Shown here piece by piece: positions 37,039 through 45,480 of a stretch of 64,000 bases of DNA. Below the pieces are notes generated by a model that searched no databases, was not told the origin of the DNA, and saw only the letters and a program-made list of their open reading frames with translations. Origin of the DNA: RCC90-49c sp051016155 (GTDB lineage Bacteria; Bacteroidota; Bacteroidia; Cytophagales; Amoebophilaceae); NCBI GenBank assembly GCA_051016155.1, contig CP136537.1, positions 1,054,001 to 1,118,000 of the forward strand, written 5' to 3'. The first letter of the stretch is position 1; every line of letters starts with the position of its first letter. A program made the position numbers and the translations under genes.

Positions 37039-37958
37039 TAACCACCTTAAAGGAAAGGGATAAGAAGACATCACTGGGGTCTCTATGCTTATTATTTGGT
37101 TTAACCAGGCAGGCTTACTATCAGCACTATTGGTATAATCAGAGCGTTAGTTTTGAGCAAGCGTTGCTCCTCAAGCGAGTGCAGGAGCTCAGAGCGCGTC
37201 ATCCTAGAATGGGCACCAGAAAGCTCTATGAGTTATTAGAACCCTTTATCTTATCGCATCAAATAAAACTGGGGAGAGACGCATTATTTGACTTATTGTC
37301 AGCGAACAACCTACTGGTTAGGCGTAAAAAGCGAAGCGTTCGTACAACGCAATCTGCTCACTGGCTAGTGAAGTATCCCAATCTGATAAGGAATTTGGAA
37401 GTAGGCGGCCCGAATCAGCTGTGGGTAAGTGATATAACGTATTGCCCTACAGGGCATGGTTACTTATACATAAGTCTAATAAGGGATGCATACTCAAGAA
37501 AGATAGTAGGCTACCCTGTGTCGACGAGTTTGGCAGCCAAGGAAACGTTGCAGGCCCTGAAAATGGCCTTGTTAAGTGTTAAGGGGGTGTCTATGTCGCT
37601 GATCCATCACTCAGATCGTGGGGTACAGTATTGTAGTAAAGATTACCTAGCGGAGTTAACAGCCCATGGGATTCGTATCAGCATGAGGGCAAAAGGGTCT
37701 CCCTTGGACAATAGTATAGCCGAGCGTGTGAATGGGATATTGAAACAGGAGTATTTGAGTTCCTATAAAGTATCAAGCCTATCAGAAGGGCAAAAGGTTC
37801 TCAAGGAAGCAGTGAGCTATTATAACGAAGAGCGTCCGCATATGAGCCTAGGATATATGTCTCCGTCGGCCTCACATGCAGCAAGCTCAAAACGTGTGCG
37901 TCTGTGGAAGAATAAGTATCAGGATCAAGGTAGGCCAGGCGATCCCCCTAGCCCATGA
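37023..37958 (+). CDS. IS3-family transposase OrfB (DDE catalytic part)
   Basis: Reached by frameshift from orfA. The residues before the first TTG (37164) include SLCLLFGLTRQAYY, a normal OrfB beginning, so the protein starts upstream of any standard start codon. Catalytic residues are Asp in LWVSDITYC, Asp in IHHSDRGVQYC and Glu in NSIAERVNGILK, followed by the terminal NEERPHMSLGYMSP block. Uninterrupted and probably functional. Confidence 0.88.
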   Translation, partial: VRHQVITTLKERDKKTSLGSLCLLFGLTRQAYYQHYWYNQSVSFEQALLLKRVQELRARHPRMGTRKLYELLEPFILSHQIKLGRDALFDLLSANNLLVRRKKRSVRTTQSAHWLVKYPNLIRNLEVGGPNQLWVSDITYCPTGHGYLYISLIRDAYSRKIVGYPVSTSLAAKETLQALKMALLSVKGVSMSLIHHSDRGVQYCSKDYLAELTAHGIRISMRAKGSPLDNSIAERVNGILKQEYLSSYKVSSLSEGQKVLKEAVSYYNEERPHMSLGYMSPSASHAASSKRVRLWKNKYQDQGRPGDPPSP

Positions 37959-38088
37959 TCCAAGCGATCCATAGCACTAGACAATCAGTGTAAAGCTATG
38001 TCAGGACTAAATCAGAATTGTAAATTTCTAACAGGACTAATTTTAAAACTGTCAACCTATTTTAGGACGAGACAAAGTAGAGCTAGGG

Positions 38089-38913
38089 GTGATTCGTGAG
38101 ATCATCTTGCGCCATCTTGAGGTAGAGAAGATCATCTTGTTTGGGAGTTATGCAACAGGGAAGTGGGTTGAGGATACGTATGTGAAAGACGGCACTACGT
38201 ATGAGTACAAATCAGATTACGATATCTTGATTGTCACCGACCAAAGAATCTATGAAGTGAGCAGGCGTTGGGAGGAGGTAAAAGAAGCGATCAGGTCCAA
38301 TCCTTTTTTGACCCGCACGGTGATGATCAGCCACATCATTAAGTTTTTGAATGAGAAGATCAGGGACAACTATTATTTCTACGTGGATATTGCCAGAGAA
38401 GGGATATTGCTCTACGATAGGGGGAATTACGAGCTCGATAGCCCACAGCCGCTGAGCCCAAAAAAGCGTTTAGGGAAAGCTGAAGAGGATTTTGAGTACT
38501 GGTTTAGGAAAGGTGAAGAGTTCTTCATGCATTATCGCTATGCGATCAAAGACAAAGGTTATAGCATGGCGGCCTTCCTACTCCACCAATCGACCGAGAG
38601 CTACTATGCCGCTTTGCTGTTAGTCTTTACCGACTACCGTCCTAAAACGCATGATCTAGAGGAGCTCTGCCATCAGGCCACGAAGGTAAGTGAGGTGCTC
38701 AAAGCTGTCTTCCCGCGCCAAGCAGCAGCAGAAAAGCGTGCTTTTGATCTTTTAAGAAGAGCTTACGTGGATGCGCGCTACGACAAAACTTACACAATCA
38801 CCCTCCAGGAGCTTCAGTATCTCTCTGAGCGTGTGCTGCTTTTAAGAGCGCTTACCGAGCAGCTGTGTAAAGAAGAAATGCAGCGGCTTAAGGAGGCCAT
38901 TGGTGGGCAATAA
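38089..38913 (+). CDS. MNT-HEPN protein (nucleotidyltransferase fused to HEPN), N-terminally truncated by IS
   Basis: Residues 1-100 are a minimal nucleotidyltransferase with FGSYATGKW and, after an insert, KSDYDILIV (the GS and DxD motifs). Residues 135-265 are a HEPN domain (FEYWFRKGEEFFMHYRYAIK, LLHQSTESYYAALLLVF, THDLEEL). Such pairs act as toxin-antitoxin or nucleotide-modifying systems; here both are in one chain. The strict Rx4-6H RNase motif of HEPN is not clear. The frame stays open upstream to the IS edge (38075), so the true N-terminus was cut off; GTG 38089 is the first usable start. Confidence 0.78.
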   Translation: MIREIILRHLEVEKIILFGSYATGKWVEDTYVKDGTTYEYKSDYDILIVTDQRIYEVSRRWEEVKEAIRSNPFLTRTVMISHIIKFLNEKIRDNYYFYVDIAREGILLYDRGNYELDSPQPLSPKKRLGKAEEDFEYWFRKGEEFFMHYRYAIKDKGYSMAAFLLHQSTESYYAALLLVFTDYRPKTHDLEELCHQATKVSEVLKAVFPRQAAAEKRAFDLLRRAYVDARYDKTYTITLQELQYLSERVLLLRALTEQLCKEEMQRLKEAIGGQ

Positions 38914-38933
38914 GTAGCTATTAAATTTGTCTT

Positions 38934-39884
38934 ATTAGAAGAAAAGACCAGCCTCATGACCGGTTTTATAAGGACTGCATGCACCATCTTGAGGTCGTTA
39001 GAAAGTTTCTAGAGGTCTATCTAGACAAAGACATTCAAGAAGCGATTGATTGGACTACACTGGCTCCTTATGACACTTCTCTAATAGGAGAGAAAGGCAA
39101 GCAGCTTTATGCCGATGTAGTGTATCGAGCGCTCACTAAGCAAGGAGCAGAGCTATTTTTGATCTTTAATCATGAGCGTAAACCTGACGAGCTGCTGCTG
39201 ATAAGAATGTCAGAATATGGCTCAGGGACGCTCAAAAGAAGTATAAAGCAAAAGCAAGGAAAGCCAGCATTTATTATTTCTTTTACGCTGTACAATGGCA
39301 CGAAGCACCCTTACCCTTATCCTAAGGATATACTAGACTACTATGAGGATAGGGAGTTAGCTAGGAAGCTATTATTATCAGGCCACAGGATTATCGATTT
39401 ATCGGAGTATAGCGATGAGGAGCTAGCGAGCCATGGGCCACTGAGTGCTATGGAGCTGTTCATGAAGCATATAGATAATCCTAATCTGTTGGAGTGGATA
39501 AGAGAGAATCGCTCAATCATCAAAGAGTTAGAGTCAAGTAGCTATCTAGATCGCTCCATCGATTACTTGCTAGAAGCAGGGAATTATGAAGTAGAAGAAT
39601 TATTAACTTTGTTTGAAGAAGTATCTCCCAAAATCAAAGAAGAAATGTTAAGTACAAGACAACAGATAGAAAGAGATGTGCTCAAGAGGGCCTCGTCCAA
39701 GTTCAAGGAAGAACTAAAGAGCACAAAGCAACAGATAGAAAGGCAAGCCATTAGGCAAGGTAGACAAGAAGGCATCCAAGTTAGAAACCTCGAGATCGCC
39801 CGTAATATGTTTCATCAGCTTCATTTGGATACAGACGCTATACAGAGAGTGACAGGACTCAGCAGGGAAGAGCTCGAGCGCTGA
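38934..39884 (+). CDS. Rpn-family PD-(D/E)XK nuclease (transposase_31-like)
   Basis: Rpn proteins are recombination-promoting endonucleases. The homologous N-terminus RRKDQPHDRFYKD begins at 38934 with ATT where the paralogue at 54835 has ATG. The first ATG is 38979 (301 residues) and would remove 15 conserved residues. The nuclease core shows YADVVYRA and FLIFNHERKPDE. A helical region follows, then the tail MFHQLHLDTDAIQRVTGLSR. The stop codon TGA is the first three bases of the next IS, so the C-terminus is slightly truncated. It follows the MNT-HEPN gene by 20 bases. Confidence 0.75.
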   Translation: MRRKDQPHDRFYKDCMHHLEVVRKFLEVYLDKDIQEAIDWTTLAPYDTSLIGEKGKQLYADVVYRALTKQGAELFLIFNHERKPDELLLIRMSEYGSGTLKRSIKQKQGKPAFIISFTLYNGTKHPYPYPKDILDYYEDRELARKLLLSGHRIIDLSEYSDEELASHGPLSAMELFMKHIDNPNLLEWIRENRSIIKELESSSYLDRSIDYLLEAGNYEVEELLTLFEEVSPKIKEEMLSTRQQIERDVLKRASSKFKEELKSTKQQIERQAIRQGRQEGIQVRNLEIARNMFHQLHLDTDAIQRVTGLSREELER

Positions 39885-39958
39885 CCTTCACCCAAAAATT
39901 TGGTCCAAAAGAAGTGAGAGTTTTGTAAATCGAAGTCAACCTCAAAACAGGATCAATT

Positions 39959-40218
39959 ATGAAAGACAGATTTAATGAAGCACAAATCATCAACATTATC
40001 AAAGAGCAGGAAAGAGGTATCAAAGTCCTTGAGATTTGTCGTAAGCACGCCATCGCTGAGTCTACCTTTGATCGATGGAAGGCTACGGAGGCATGAATGC
40101 CTCTGAGGCGCAACGATTAAGGAACCTTGAGCAAGAGAACAGAAAACTTAAGCGCCTTGTGGCTGATTGAGCCCTCGACAAGGTCATGCTACAAGATGTA
40201 CTGTCAAAAAATGTTTAA
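39959..40218 (+). pseudogene. Broken IS407-like transposase OrfA
   Basis: Begins normally (MKDRFNEAQIINIIKEQERG, then CRKHAIAESTFDRWK) but loses frame after TFDRWK. The expected continuation YGGMNASEAQRLRNLEQENR is present one frame away. A TGA then sits inside the conserved LVADxALD motif. One frameshift and one nonsense change make it non-functional. Confidence 0.85.
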
Positions 40219-40238
40219 GCCCATCCTCACAGCGCACC

Positions 40239-41087
40239 ATGAGCCAAGAACTAACAAAGAACTACGAACTCTCCGAGCGGCGAGCTTGCCAGCTCCTCGA
40301 GTTGCATCGTAGCACATGCCGCTATCAGGCAGTCAATAGGGAGGAAGACCAAGTTTTGGCTCAACGCCTCAAGGAATTAGCTATGAAGCATCCCCGCTTC
40401 GGGTATTTACGGCTTCACGAGCTATTGAAACGAGCAGGATGGGCAGTGAATCGAAAGCGAGTATATCGACTCTATAAGGAGTTAAGCCTGAAGGTAAAGG
40501 TAAAGCGAGGAGTAAAGCGATCATTAAGTGAGCGAGGTAAGCTAGCAGAAGCGAGTCATCGTCATGAGCAATGGTCCTTAGACTTTGTGCATGATCGATT
40601 GTTAGATGGTCGTCAGGTACGAGTACTGGGCGTACTGGACCATTACAGCCGAGAGTGTTTGCTACTGACGGCCGACACGTCACTATCAGGGGAACGAGTA
40701 GCACGGGAATTAGAAGGTTTGGTAAGCAAGTATGGGAAGCCCTCTCAGCTAGTGAGCGACAACGGAAGTGAGTTAACGAGTAAAGCGGTGAGGTCATGGA
40801 GTAGTAGTCATGGAATAGGTTGGCACTACATAAGTCCAGGGAAGCCGCAGGAGAATGGATATATGGAAAGTATGAAGGGAAAATTACGTGATGAATGCTT
40901 GAATATGCATGTATTTACGAGTCTAGGGAATATACGAAGCGAGCTAAGCCAATGGCGTCGCTACTATAATGAGGAGCGTCCGCATTCAAGTTTAGGGTAT
41001 GCCTCGCCCTTGGAGTGGCTAACAAGCCAAGGGGAAGGAAAAGTTGTAGAGAGGGGTTTTATACAAGTTCAAGAGGCGAGCCCTTGA
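40239..41087 (+). CDS. IS407-like transposase OrfB
   Basis: From ATG 40239, 282 residues. It opens with LSERRACQLLELHRSTCRYQ, typical of this IS3 subgroup. The triad residues are Asp in WSLDFVHD, Asp in LVSDNGSEL and Glu in NGYMESMKGKLRDECLN, and it ends with NEERPHSSLGYASPLEW. It normally depends on fusion to OrfA, which is broken here, so transposition would need help in trans. Confidence 0.85.
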   Translation: MSQELTKNYELSERRACQLLELHRSTCRYQAVNREEDQVLAQRLKELAMKHPRFGYLRLHELLKRAGWAVNRKRVYRLYKELSLKVKVKRGVKRSLSERGKLAEASHRHEQWSLDFVHDRLLDGRQVRVLGVLDHYSRECLLLTADTSLSGERVARELEGLVSKYGKPSQLVSDNGSELTSKAVRSWSSSHGIGWHYISPGKPQENGYMESMKGKLRDECLNMHVFTSLGNIRSELSQWRRYYNEERPHSSLGYASPLEWLTSQGEGKVVERGFIQVQEASP

Positions 41088-41231
41088 ACTTGTCAGTAAG
41101 GTAGGAAATAGTAATTTGCTCTCACTGAAACTGGACCAGTAAATGGGGGAATGCCACCCCCTTCTACGCAGAAAGTTAAGAGATCATTAATGAAGGATTG
41201 CAAATATAACAAGCCTGTCTTAACCCCAGCG

Positions 41232-41344
41232 AGTCCAACTTCTATGCTTCATTAAATCTGTCTCCTATAGTTGGCCCTTTTTCGTTTTGACTTCGCTTAA
41301 CGAAAGTCCCACGTAATTTGGACCCAATTTTGGGGGAAGGTTAT
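41232..41344 (-). mobile_element. Truncated left end of another IS407-like copy, inverted
   Basis: Read on the minus strand from 41344: an end repeat ACCTTCCCCCAAAATTGGGT, a non-coding leader including CGAAGTCAA, and the orfA start region GACAGATTTAATGAAGCA, all colinear with the first 110 bases of the element at 39882. Homology stops there. The rest of the gap to the next gene (41345-41554) shows no feature. Confidence 0.75.
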
Positions 41345-41554
41345 ACCTCGATTTCTCTACTGTTCTGAGCGCTCATGGCCCTTGTTTAGATGAAAACTAT
41401 ATTTATGAGCTAAAAATAGAGATAAATAGCTACTCATTTCAAGGGTTTTCGTAAGGGGAAGTGTTAGTTTTAAAAGGATCGTTTAAATAGGTACATCCCT
41501 TATATATAATACCCACTTAGACTTTCTTTATACCTTTTGAGTAAGTGGATAGTT

Positions 41555-43210
41555 TCATAGAACAGAATCGCTGCCCTTGGATTGATGCTCTTGAGGACCA
41601 AAGGTCCGCAGCACCTTCCCTTCAGCGCTCTGCAACTCGCCTTGCCACTCAGCAATGTCGCGGGTTTCAGAAGAGAAACTAATGCCCATTAGGAGTATGT
41701 CCTTCCCTATGTGCTCGTACCTTTTGCTATACTCCCTCACCTGCGCCTGGTCCATCGCCATCGCAGCTGGCTGATTCACCTTCAGCTCAAAAATATAGAT
41801 CGCCTCCTCTAGCTCGCACATCACGTCAATACGCCCTTTGTTAGTAACTACCTCTGCTTGTGCTCTAAGCCCTGAGAGCTCTAAGTAGGTCAAAAAGATC
41901 GCTTGGTAGAAGCCTTCTTTAGCCTTTGAGGAAGCATGGTAGGGAATCTTGGCAAAGTGTACGTTCAAGGCACTTACAAAAGCTGCTAACTTGTAGGCAG
42001 CTAAATCCGCTCTAAGCTGTTTGGCAGTACTTCTTACTTCTAGTGAATCTACTTCTGCGAGCTCTTCCATTAGAGAGTTAAAAAAAGCCTTTCTGACTTC
42101 CTTATTAGGGAAGTCTAAAGTATAAGTCGTTTCTCCTCCTTCCTGGTCGTAAACATAGTCCTGAATGGTCAAATAGCCTGTCTGAAACATAAGCGCTGGC
42201 AGCGGAATGCGTTCGACCTTGCTGATGGCCGAGAGCCTGCTTCCAGTAGCAGCCATAGGGCTCAGAGACAGAGCTGCTTGGGGCCTTTTCTCTATCTCAT
42301 GCATCAAAAACGAAGGTGTACCGCTATCATACCAATAACTTTGGGCCTCTTTTTCATCGAGAAAGTTCAGCGTGGAGAAGGGGTTGTAGACCTGTGTTGC
42401 TGCTTTGGAAAAGCGATAACCATTGTACCACGTTTTGATCTCTGCTAAGACATCGTCTTCAGTAATAGGTTGCCCTTGCTGATTGCACTCCTCTGTAATG
42501 GCCTGTATGTGCTCGTCAAAGTACTGCACCAGCTCTTCTTCGGTGTAGCCCATTATCCCAGCATACTGAGGGAGCATGGTGATGTCCTTTAAGTGGTTGG
42601 CTCCAGAGAAAAGAGAGACCTTGGAGAACTTGGCAATGCCTGTCACAAAGGTGAACCGTACATGATCTTCTAAGCTTTTGAGCGTGCCGAAGAAGTCTTG
42701 GAGGAGCTCTCTATTTTGTTCAGCCACCTCGAGGTTTTTAAGGTTCTTGATGATAGGACTATCATACTCATCCACTAATATGACAACGGGATGGTTGGTA
42801 GACAAGCTAGTCACTAGTGCTTCTAGCCCTTCTTCTGGGGTAGGTGTCTCAATAGAGAGTTGATGCGCTTTGGCGAGTGCCTGTAGTCTCCTTTTTAAAC
42901 TTTCTTGAAAGATAATAGGATCACGGCTTGGAATGCGGTACAAATCAAGATGTAGGACAGGGTGAGGCTGCCAATCATAGTTGCTCTCATAGATAGAATA
43001 GCCCTTAAAAAGCTCCTTATTACCTTTGAAAATTTCTTCTAAGGTGCTCAGAAAGAGTGACTTGCCGAAGCGCCTGGGTCGGGAGAAGAAGCAGTGCTTC
43101 CTCTGTTTATTTTCAATAAGCTCTTGGGCAAAGCGAGTCTTATCTATGTACACGTAGCCGCCTTCTAGGATTTCGCGAATGCTCTGAATGCCAATGGGTA
43201 GGTATTTCAT
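41555..43210 (-). CDS. AAA-ATPase-like protein with DUF1703 PD-(D/E)XK domain
   Basis: From ATG 43210, 551 residues; the longer frame to 43384 runs through an IS remnant and is rejected. The N-terminus MKYLPIGIQSIREILEGGYV and YIDKT lead to a P-loop-like SRPRRFGKSLFLSTLEEIF, then VVILVDEYDSPI (Walker B-like), and a C-terminal nuclease-type motif GRIDVMCELEEAIYIFELKV. Such proteins are numerous in gut and symbiotic Bacteroidota, and their role is not settled; a defence or mobile function is often assumed. IS ends lie on both sides. Confidence 0.85.
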   Translation of the reverse strand: MKYLPIGIQSIREILEGGYVYIDKTRFAQELIENKQRKHCFFSRPRRFGKSLFLSTLEEIFKGNKELFKGYSIYESNYDWQPHPVLHLDLYRIPSRDPIIFQESLKRRLQALAKAHQLSIETPTPEEGLEALVTSLSTNHPVVILVDEYDSPIIKNLKNLEVAEQNRELLQDFFGTLKSLEDHVRFTFVTGIAKFSKVSLFSGANHLKDITMLPQYAGIMGYTEEELVQYFDEHIQAITEECNQQGQPITEDDVLAEIKTWYNGYRFSKAATQVYNPFSTLNFLDEKEAQSYWYDSGTPSFLMHEIEKRPQAALSLSPMAATGSRLSAISKVERIPLPALMFQTGYLTIQDYVYDQEGGETTYTLDFPNKEVRKAFFNSLMEELAEVDSLEVRSTAKQLRADLAAYKLAAFVSALNVHFAKIPYHASSKAKEGFYQAIFLTYLELSGLRAQAEVVTNKGRIDVMCELEEAIYIFELKVNQPAAMAMDQAQVREYSKRYEHIGKDILLMGISFSSETRDIAEWQGELQSAEGKVLRTFGPQEHQSKGSDSVL

Positions 43211-43292
43211 GGCTTTAATCTTAAGGGGCCCTTTTAAGTAACAAAAATAGTATATCTCTGAACCCTTAGAAAATGGCCTCTTGGGTGCTGAC

Positions 43293-43343
43293 CTCGACTG
43301 ACGAAAGTCCCACGTAATTTGGACCAGTTTTTGGGGGAAGGTC
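43293..43343 (-). mobile_element. Solo end of an IS407-like element
   Basis: Minus-strand TGACCTTCCCCCAAAAACTG followed by GTCCAAATTACGTGGGACTT, nearly identical to the fragment at 41300-41344 and in the same orientation. No transposase sequence accompanies it. Together the two fragments bracket the DUF1703 gene as a direct repeat of about 45 bases. Confidence 0.7.
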
Positions 43344-43414
43344 AGTATCATTGAGGGAGGGTACCCATAAGCTGTGAGAACCATCTTGGGTAGTGATTAA
43401 TTGAGGGGGAGTTT

Positions 43415-43530
43415 CATGCATTCATTGGATTATTTGGTCATTTGGTCATTTGTTTATTGGGTTACTTGGTCATTTGAACTGTTGGGTGATTCAGTGACTG
43501 GGAAATTGATAACTGATCATTGAGCACTGA
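43415..43530. repeat. Low-complexity TTGGTCATT repeats
   Basis: Irregular tandem variants of TTGGTCATTTG and TTGGGTGATTCAGTGA. The pattern resembles the core of dispersed repeat A (GATTG, GTGATT) and similar stretches near 34040-34130 and 47945-48000. It lies between the DUF1703 gene and glutamate dehydrogenase. No gene is visible. Confidence 0.5.
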
Positions 43531-43544
43531 TAATCCCTTATGGC

Positions 43545-44810
43545 TCAAAAATGGCCTCGATGCTGATAAGCCTGGGCTACTCTTTCGATGGCCAATACGT
43601 AGGCAGCGGTGCGCAGAGACACCCCGTGCTGTTGGGCCCTGTTATATACTTTTTCAAAGGCTACTTGGACCCTACTGGCTGCTTCACGCTCTACCCGCTC
43701 TTGGGCCCACTGATATCCTAAGCGGTTTTGTACCCACTCGAAGTAAGACACAATCACTCCACCGGCATTGGCCAGAATGTCTGGAACAACCATAATGCCT
43801 TTTTCTTGCTGAATGATGGTATCAGCACTAGCTGCAATAGGCCCATTGGCTCCTTCCACAATGAGCTTGGCTTGAAGCTGTTGCGCATTTTCCTGATTAA
43901 TCACTTCCTCTACAGCAGCAGGGATCAGTACATCGACGGGGAGCGTGAGGAGGAGGCCTTCGTCAGGCAGCTTATCTACCCCTGCCAACCCTTCTAATCG
44001 CTTATGCTCTCTTTTGTAGCGCATGGCTTGCTGTATGTCAATGCCTTTTTCGGAGTAATAAGCACCAGAAAGATCACTGATGGCTACAATGCGAGCCCCT
44101 TGCTCTTGCAGCAACAAAGCTGCATAAGCCCCCACATTGCCAAAGCCTTGTATGGCGATGGTCGCCTGGCGAGGAGAGATACCCAACTTTTCTAGGGCCG
44201 CCAGGGTAGCGACCATGATGCCTCGGCCTGTAGCTTCTACCCGACCTAGAGAACCGCCTAGTAACAAAGGTTTTCCTGTGACTACGGCAGGCGTTTTTGC
44301 TTGTCGTGCCTGGCTGTAGGCATCCATCAGCCAAGCCATCTCTCTAGGCCCTGTGCCCATATCAGGTGCAGGAATATCCTTGTCAGGGCCTAGCACCTCT
44401 ATCATGGCCAGGGTATAGGCCCTAGTGAGGCGCTCTAGCTCGCCTACAGACATCTCTTTGGGATTGCATCGAACGCCTCCTTTGGCTCCTCCAAAAGGAA
44501 CTTCTACGACTGCACACTTCCAAGTCATCCAAGCTGCCAAGGCTTTGACTTCGTCCAGATTCACTGATGGATGATAGCGTATGCCTCCTTTGGAAGGCCC
44601 TAGCAGCGCCGAATGAATGACCCGATAGCCTTCAAAAACTTGCATGGTGCCATTGTCCATCTGAATAGGTAGAGAAACGATGACCTGCTTGGCAGGCTGC
44701 TTAAGTACTTCTTGAGTCGCTTGATCCAGGTTGAGTAGAGAGGCCGCCTGCTCTACCCGCAGCAGCATGGAGGCAAAAGGGCTATTGGGGGATGATGAGG
44801 GATGGATCAT
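43545..44810 (-). CDS. gdhA: Glutamate dehydrogenase (Glu/Leu/Phe/Val family)
   Basis: Interconverts glutamate and 2-oxoglutarate with ammonia. The 421 residues fit the small hexameric class. Landmarks are GPSKGGIRYHPSVNLDEVKA, the catalytic-lysine region VPFGGAKGGVRCNPKEMS, PAPDMGTGPREMAWLMDAYS, and the nucleotide-binding IQGFGNVGAYAALLL. NAD or NADP preference was not determined. Monocistronic as seen here. Confidence 0.94.
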   Translation of the reverse strand: MIHPSSSPNSPFASMLLRVEQAASLLNLDQATQEVLKQPAKQVIVSLPIQMDNGTMQVFEGYRVIHSALLGPSKGGIRYHPSVNLDEVKALAAWMTWKCAVVEVPFGGAKGGVRCNPKEMSVGELERLTRAYTLAMIEVLGPDKDIPAPDMGTGPREMAWLMDAYSQARQAKTPAVVTGKPLLLGGSLGRVEATGRGIMVATLAALEKLGISPRQATIAIQGFGNVGAYAALLLQEQGARIVAISDLSGAYYSEKGIDIQQAMRYKREHKRLEGLAGVDKLPDEGLLLTLPVDVLIPAAVEEVINQENAQQLQAKLIVEGANGPIAASADTIIQQEKGIMVVPDILANAGGVIVSYFEWVQNRLGYQWAQERVEREAASRVQVAFEKVYNRAQQHGVSLRTAAYVLAIERVAQAYQHRGHF

Positions 44811-44904
44811 GGTTATTTGCTTGTTTTTTAATAAGTAAGCCTTTAAAAACTATTTATTTGCACTAAAAATCGACCTTAATGATATTTTTCAGCTCTTTTT
44901 CTTC

Positions 44905-45215
44905 TAGCCAACCTTTGCCTCCGGCGGGTTACTTTTTTGGCAACCACCCAAAAAAGTAACCAAAAAAACCCTCCGCTGAGGGCACGCAGCTACCTTTTCT
45001 GCACTCTCAGCCTCAAAATATTCCTAACTCGACCGCCCTTCGGACGCTCTCAAACAGAGGAATATTTTGTAGGCCTCCGCTTGAAAAGCTGACGCTGCTT
45101 AGCCCTAGGCGGGTCTTTTGGTCGGCGCCAGTTTTTACAAGCAATAGCAAGACTAGATCAACAACCTTGCAAATTCTGCATACAGAAACGTAAAGTAATA
45201 GCGAGAGCCTACGCA
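44905..45215. repeat. Bacteroidota palindromic intergenic repeat
   Basis: Contains a perfect 14-bp stem, GGTTACTTTTTTGG (44927-44940) and CCAAAAAAGTAACC (44948-44961), around a 7-base loop. It is followed by CCTCCGCTGAGGG and a second palindromic part, AATATTCC near 45018 with GGAATATT near 45058. The motif is of a kind seen in many Bacteroidota genomes. A 67-codon frame across it (45013-45216) is not considered a gene. Confidence 0.65.
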
Positions 45216-45296
45216 TAAAATAGGGTGTATAGAGAAAATAGTATTATTTGGGTTGTTAAAGGTCAGCTAATAAGTCTCGAAAGGGCTGTCATACCG

Positions 45297-45395
45297 AGAT
45301 CATTGCATTATTGAATGATTTAAAAAACTTTCCTAGTCTCCAAGATAGCCTATTTTAAAAGCTCAGCGTCATGGCCTAATCTGTTTTGTAACCGC
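45297..45395. repeat. Dispersed repeat A, copy 4 (divergent)
   Basis: TTGCATTATTGAATGATTTA followed by the extension AACTTTCCTAGTCTCC and TCTGTTTTGTAAC, shared with copies near 16405, 50598 and a weak one near 63800. It lies upstream of the yidD end with no other feature in the gap. Confidence 0.5.
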
Positions 45396-45480
45396 CTCAT
45401 ACCTTGTATGAGCGTAACTGTATTGAATAGCTAGCACAAGATCACGCAATAGTGCACTACGCTTGGGTGGCCGGTGCGTA

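Larger units (their letters stand above)
36591..38074 (+). mobile_element. IS3-family (IS150-like) insertion sequence
   Basis: A 1484-bp element with inverted repeats TGTCTCGTCCTAAAATAG followed by a variable base and TTGACAG; both ends read 5'-TG and CA-3' as expected for IS3. It carries orfA and orfB overlapping through a frameshift signal. The flanks (CTTC left, AAGT right) show no target duplication, so flanking DNA has probably recombined. It truncates genes on both sides. Confidence 0.88.
39882..41156 (+). mobile_element. IS3-family (IS407-like) insertion sequence, degenerate
   Basis: A 1275-bp element. The left end TGACCTTCACCCAAAAATTT and the right end read inward, TGGCATTCCCCCATTTACTG, are imperfect inverted repeats, extended inside by a shared TGGTCCA and AGTGAGAG. 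OrfA is broken and orfB is intact. No target duplication is visible (GCGC left, CCCC right). The first three bases supply the stop codon of the Rpn gene. Confidence 0.8.

Noticed and set aside
43211..43384. 58-codon N-terminal extension of the DUF1703 protein
   Set aside because: It runs through an IS-end fragment and does not resemble the family, whose start is at 43210.
45013..45216. 67-codon minus-strand frame
   Set aside because: It lies across a palindromic intergenic repeat and its composition is explained by the repeat.
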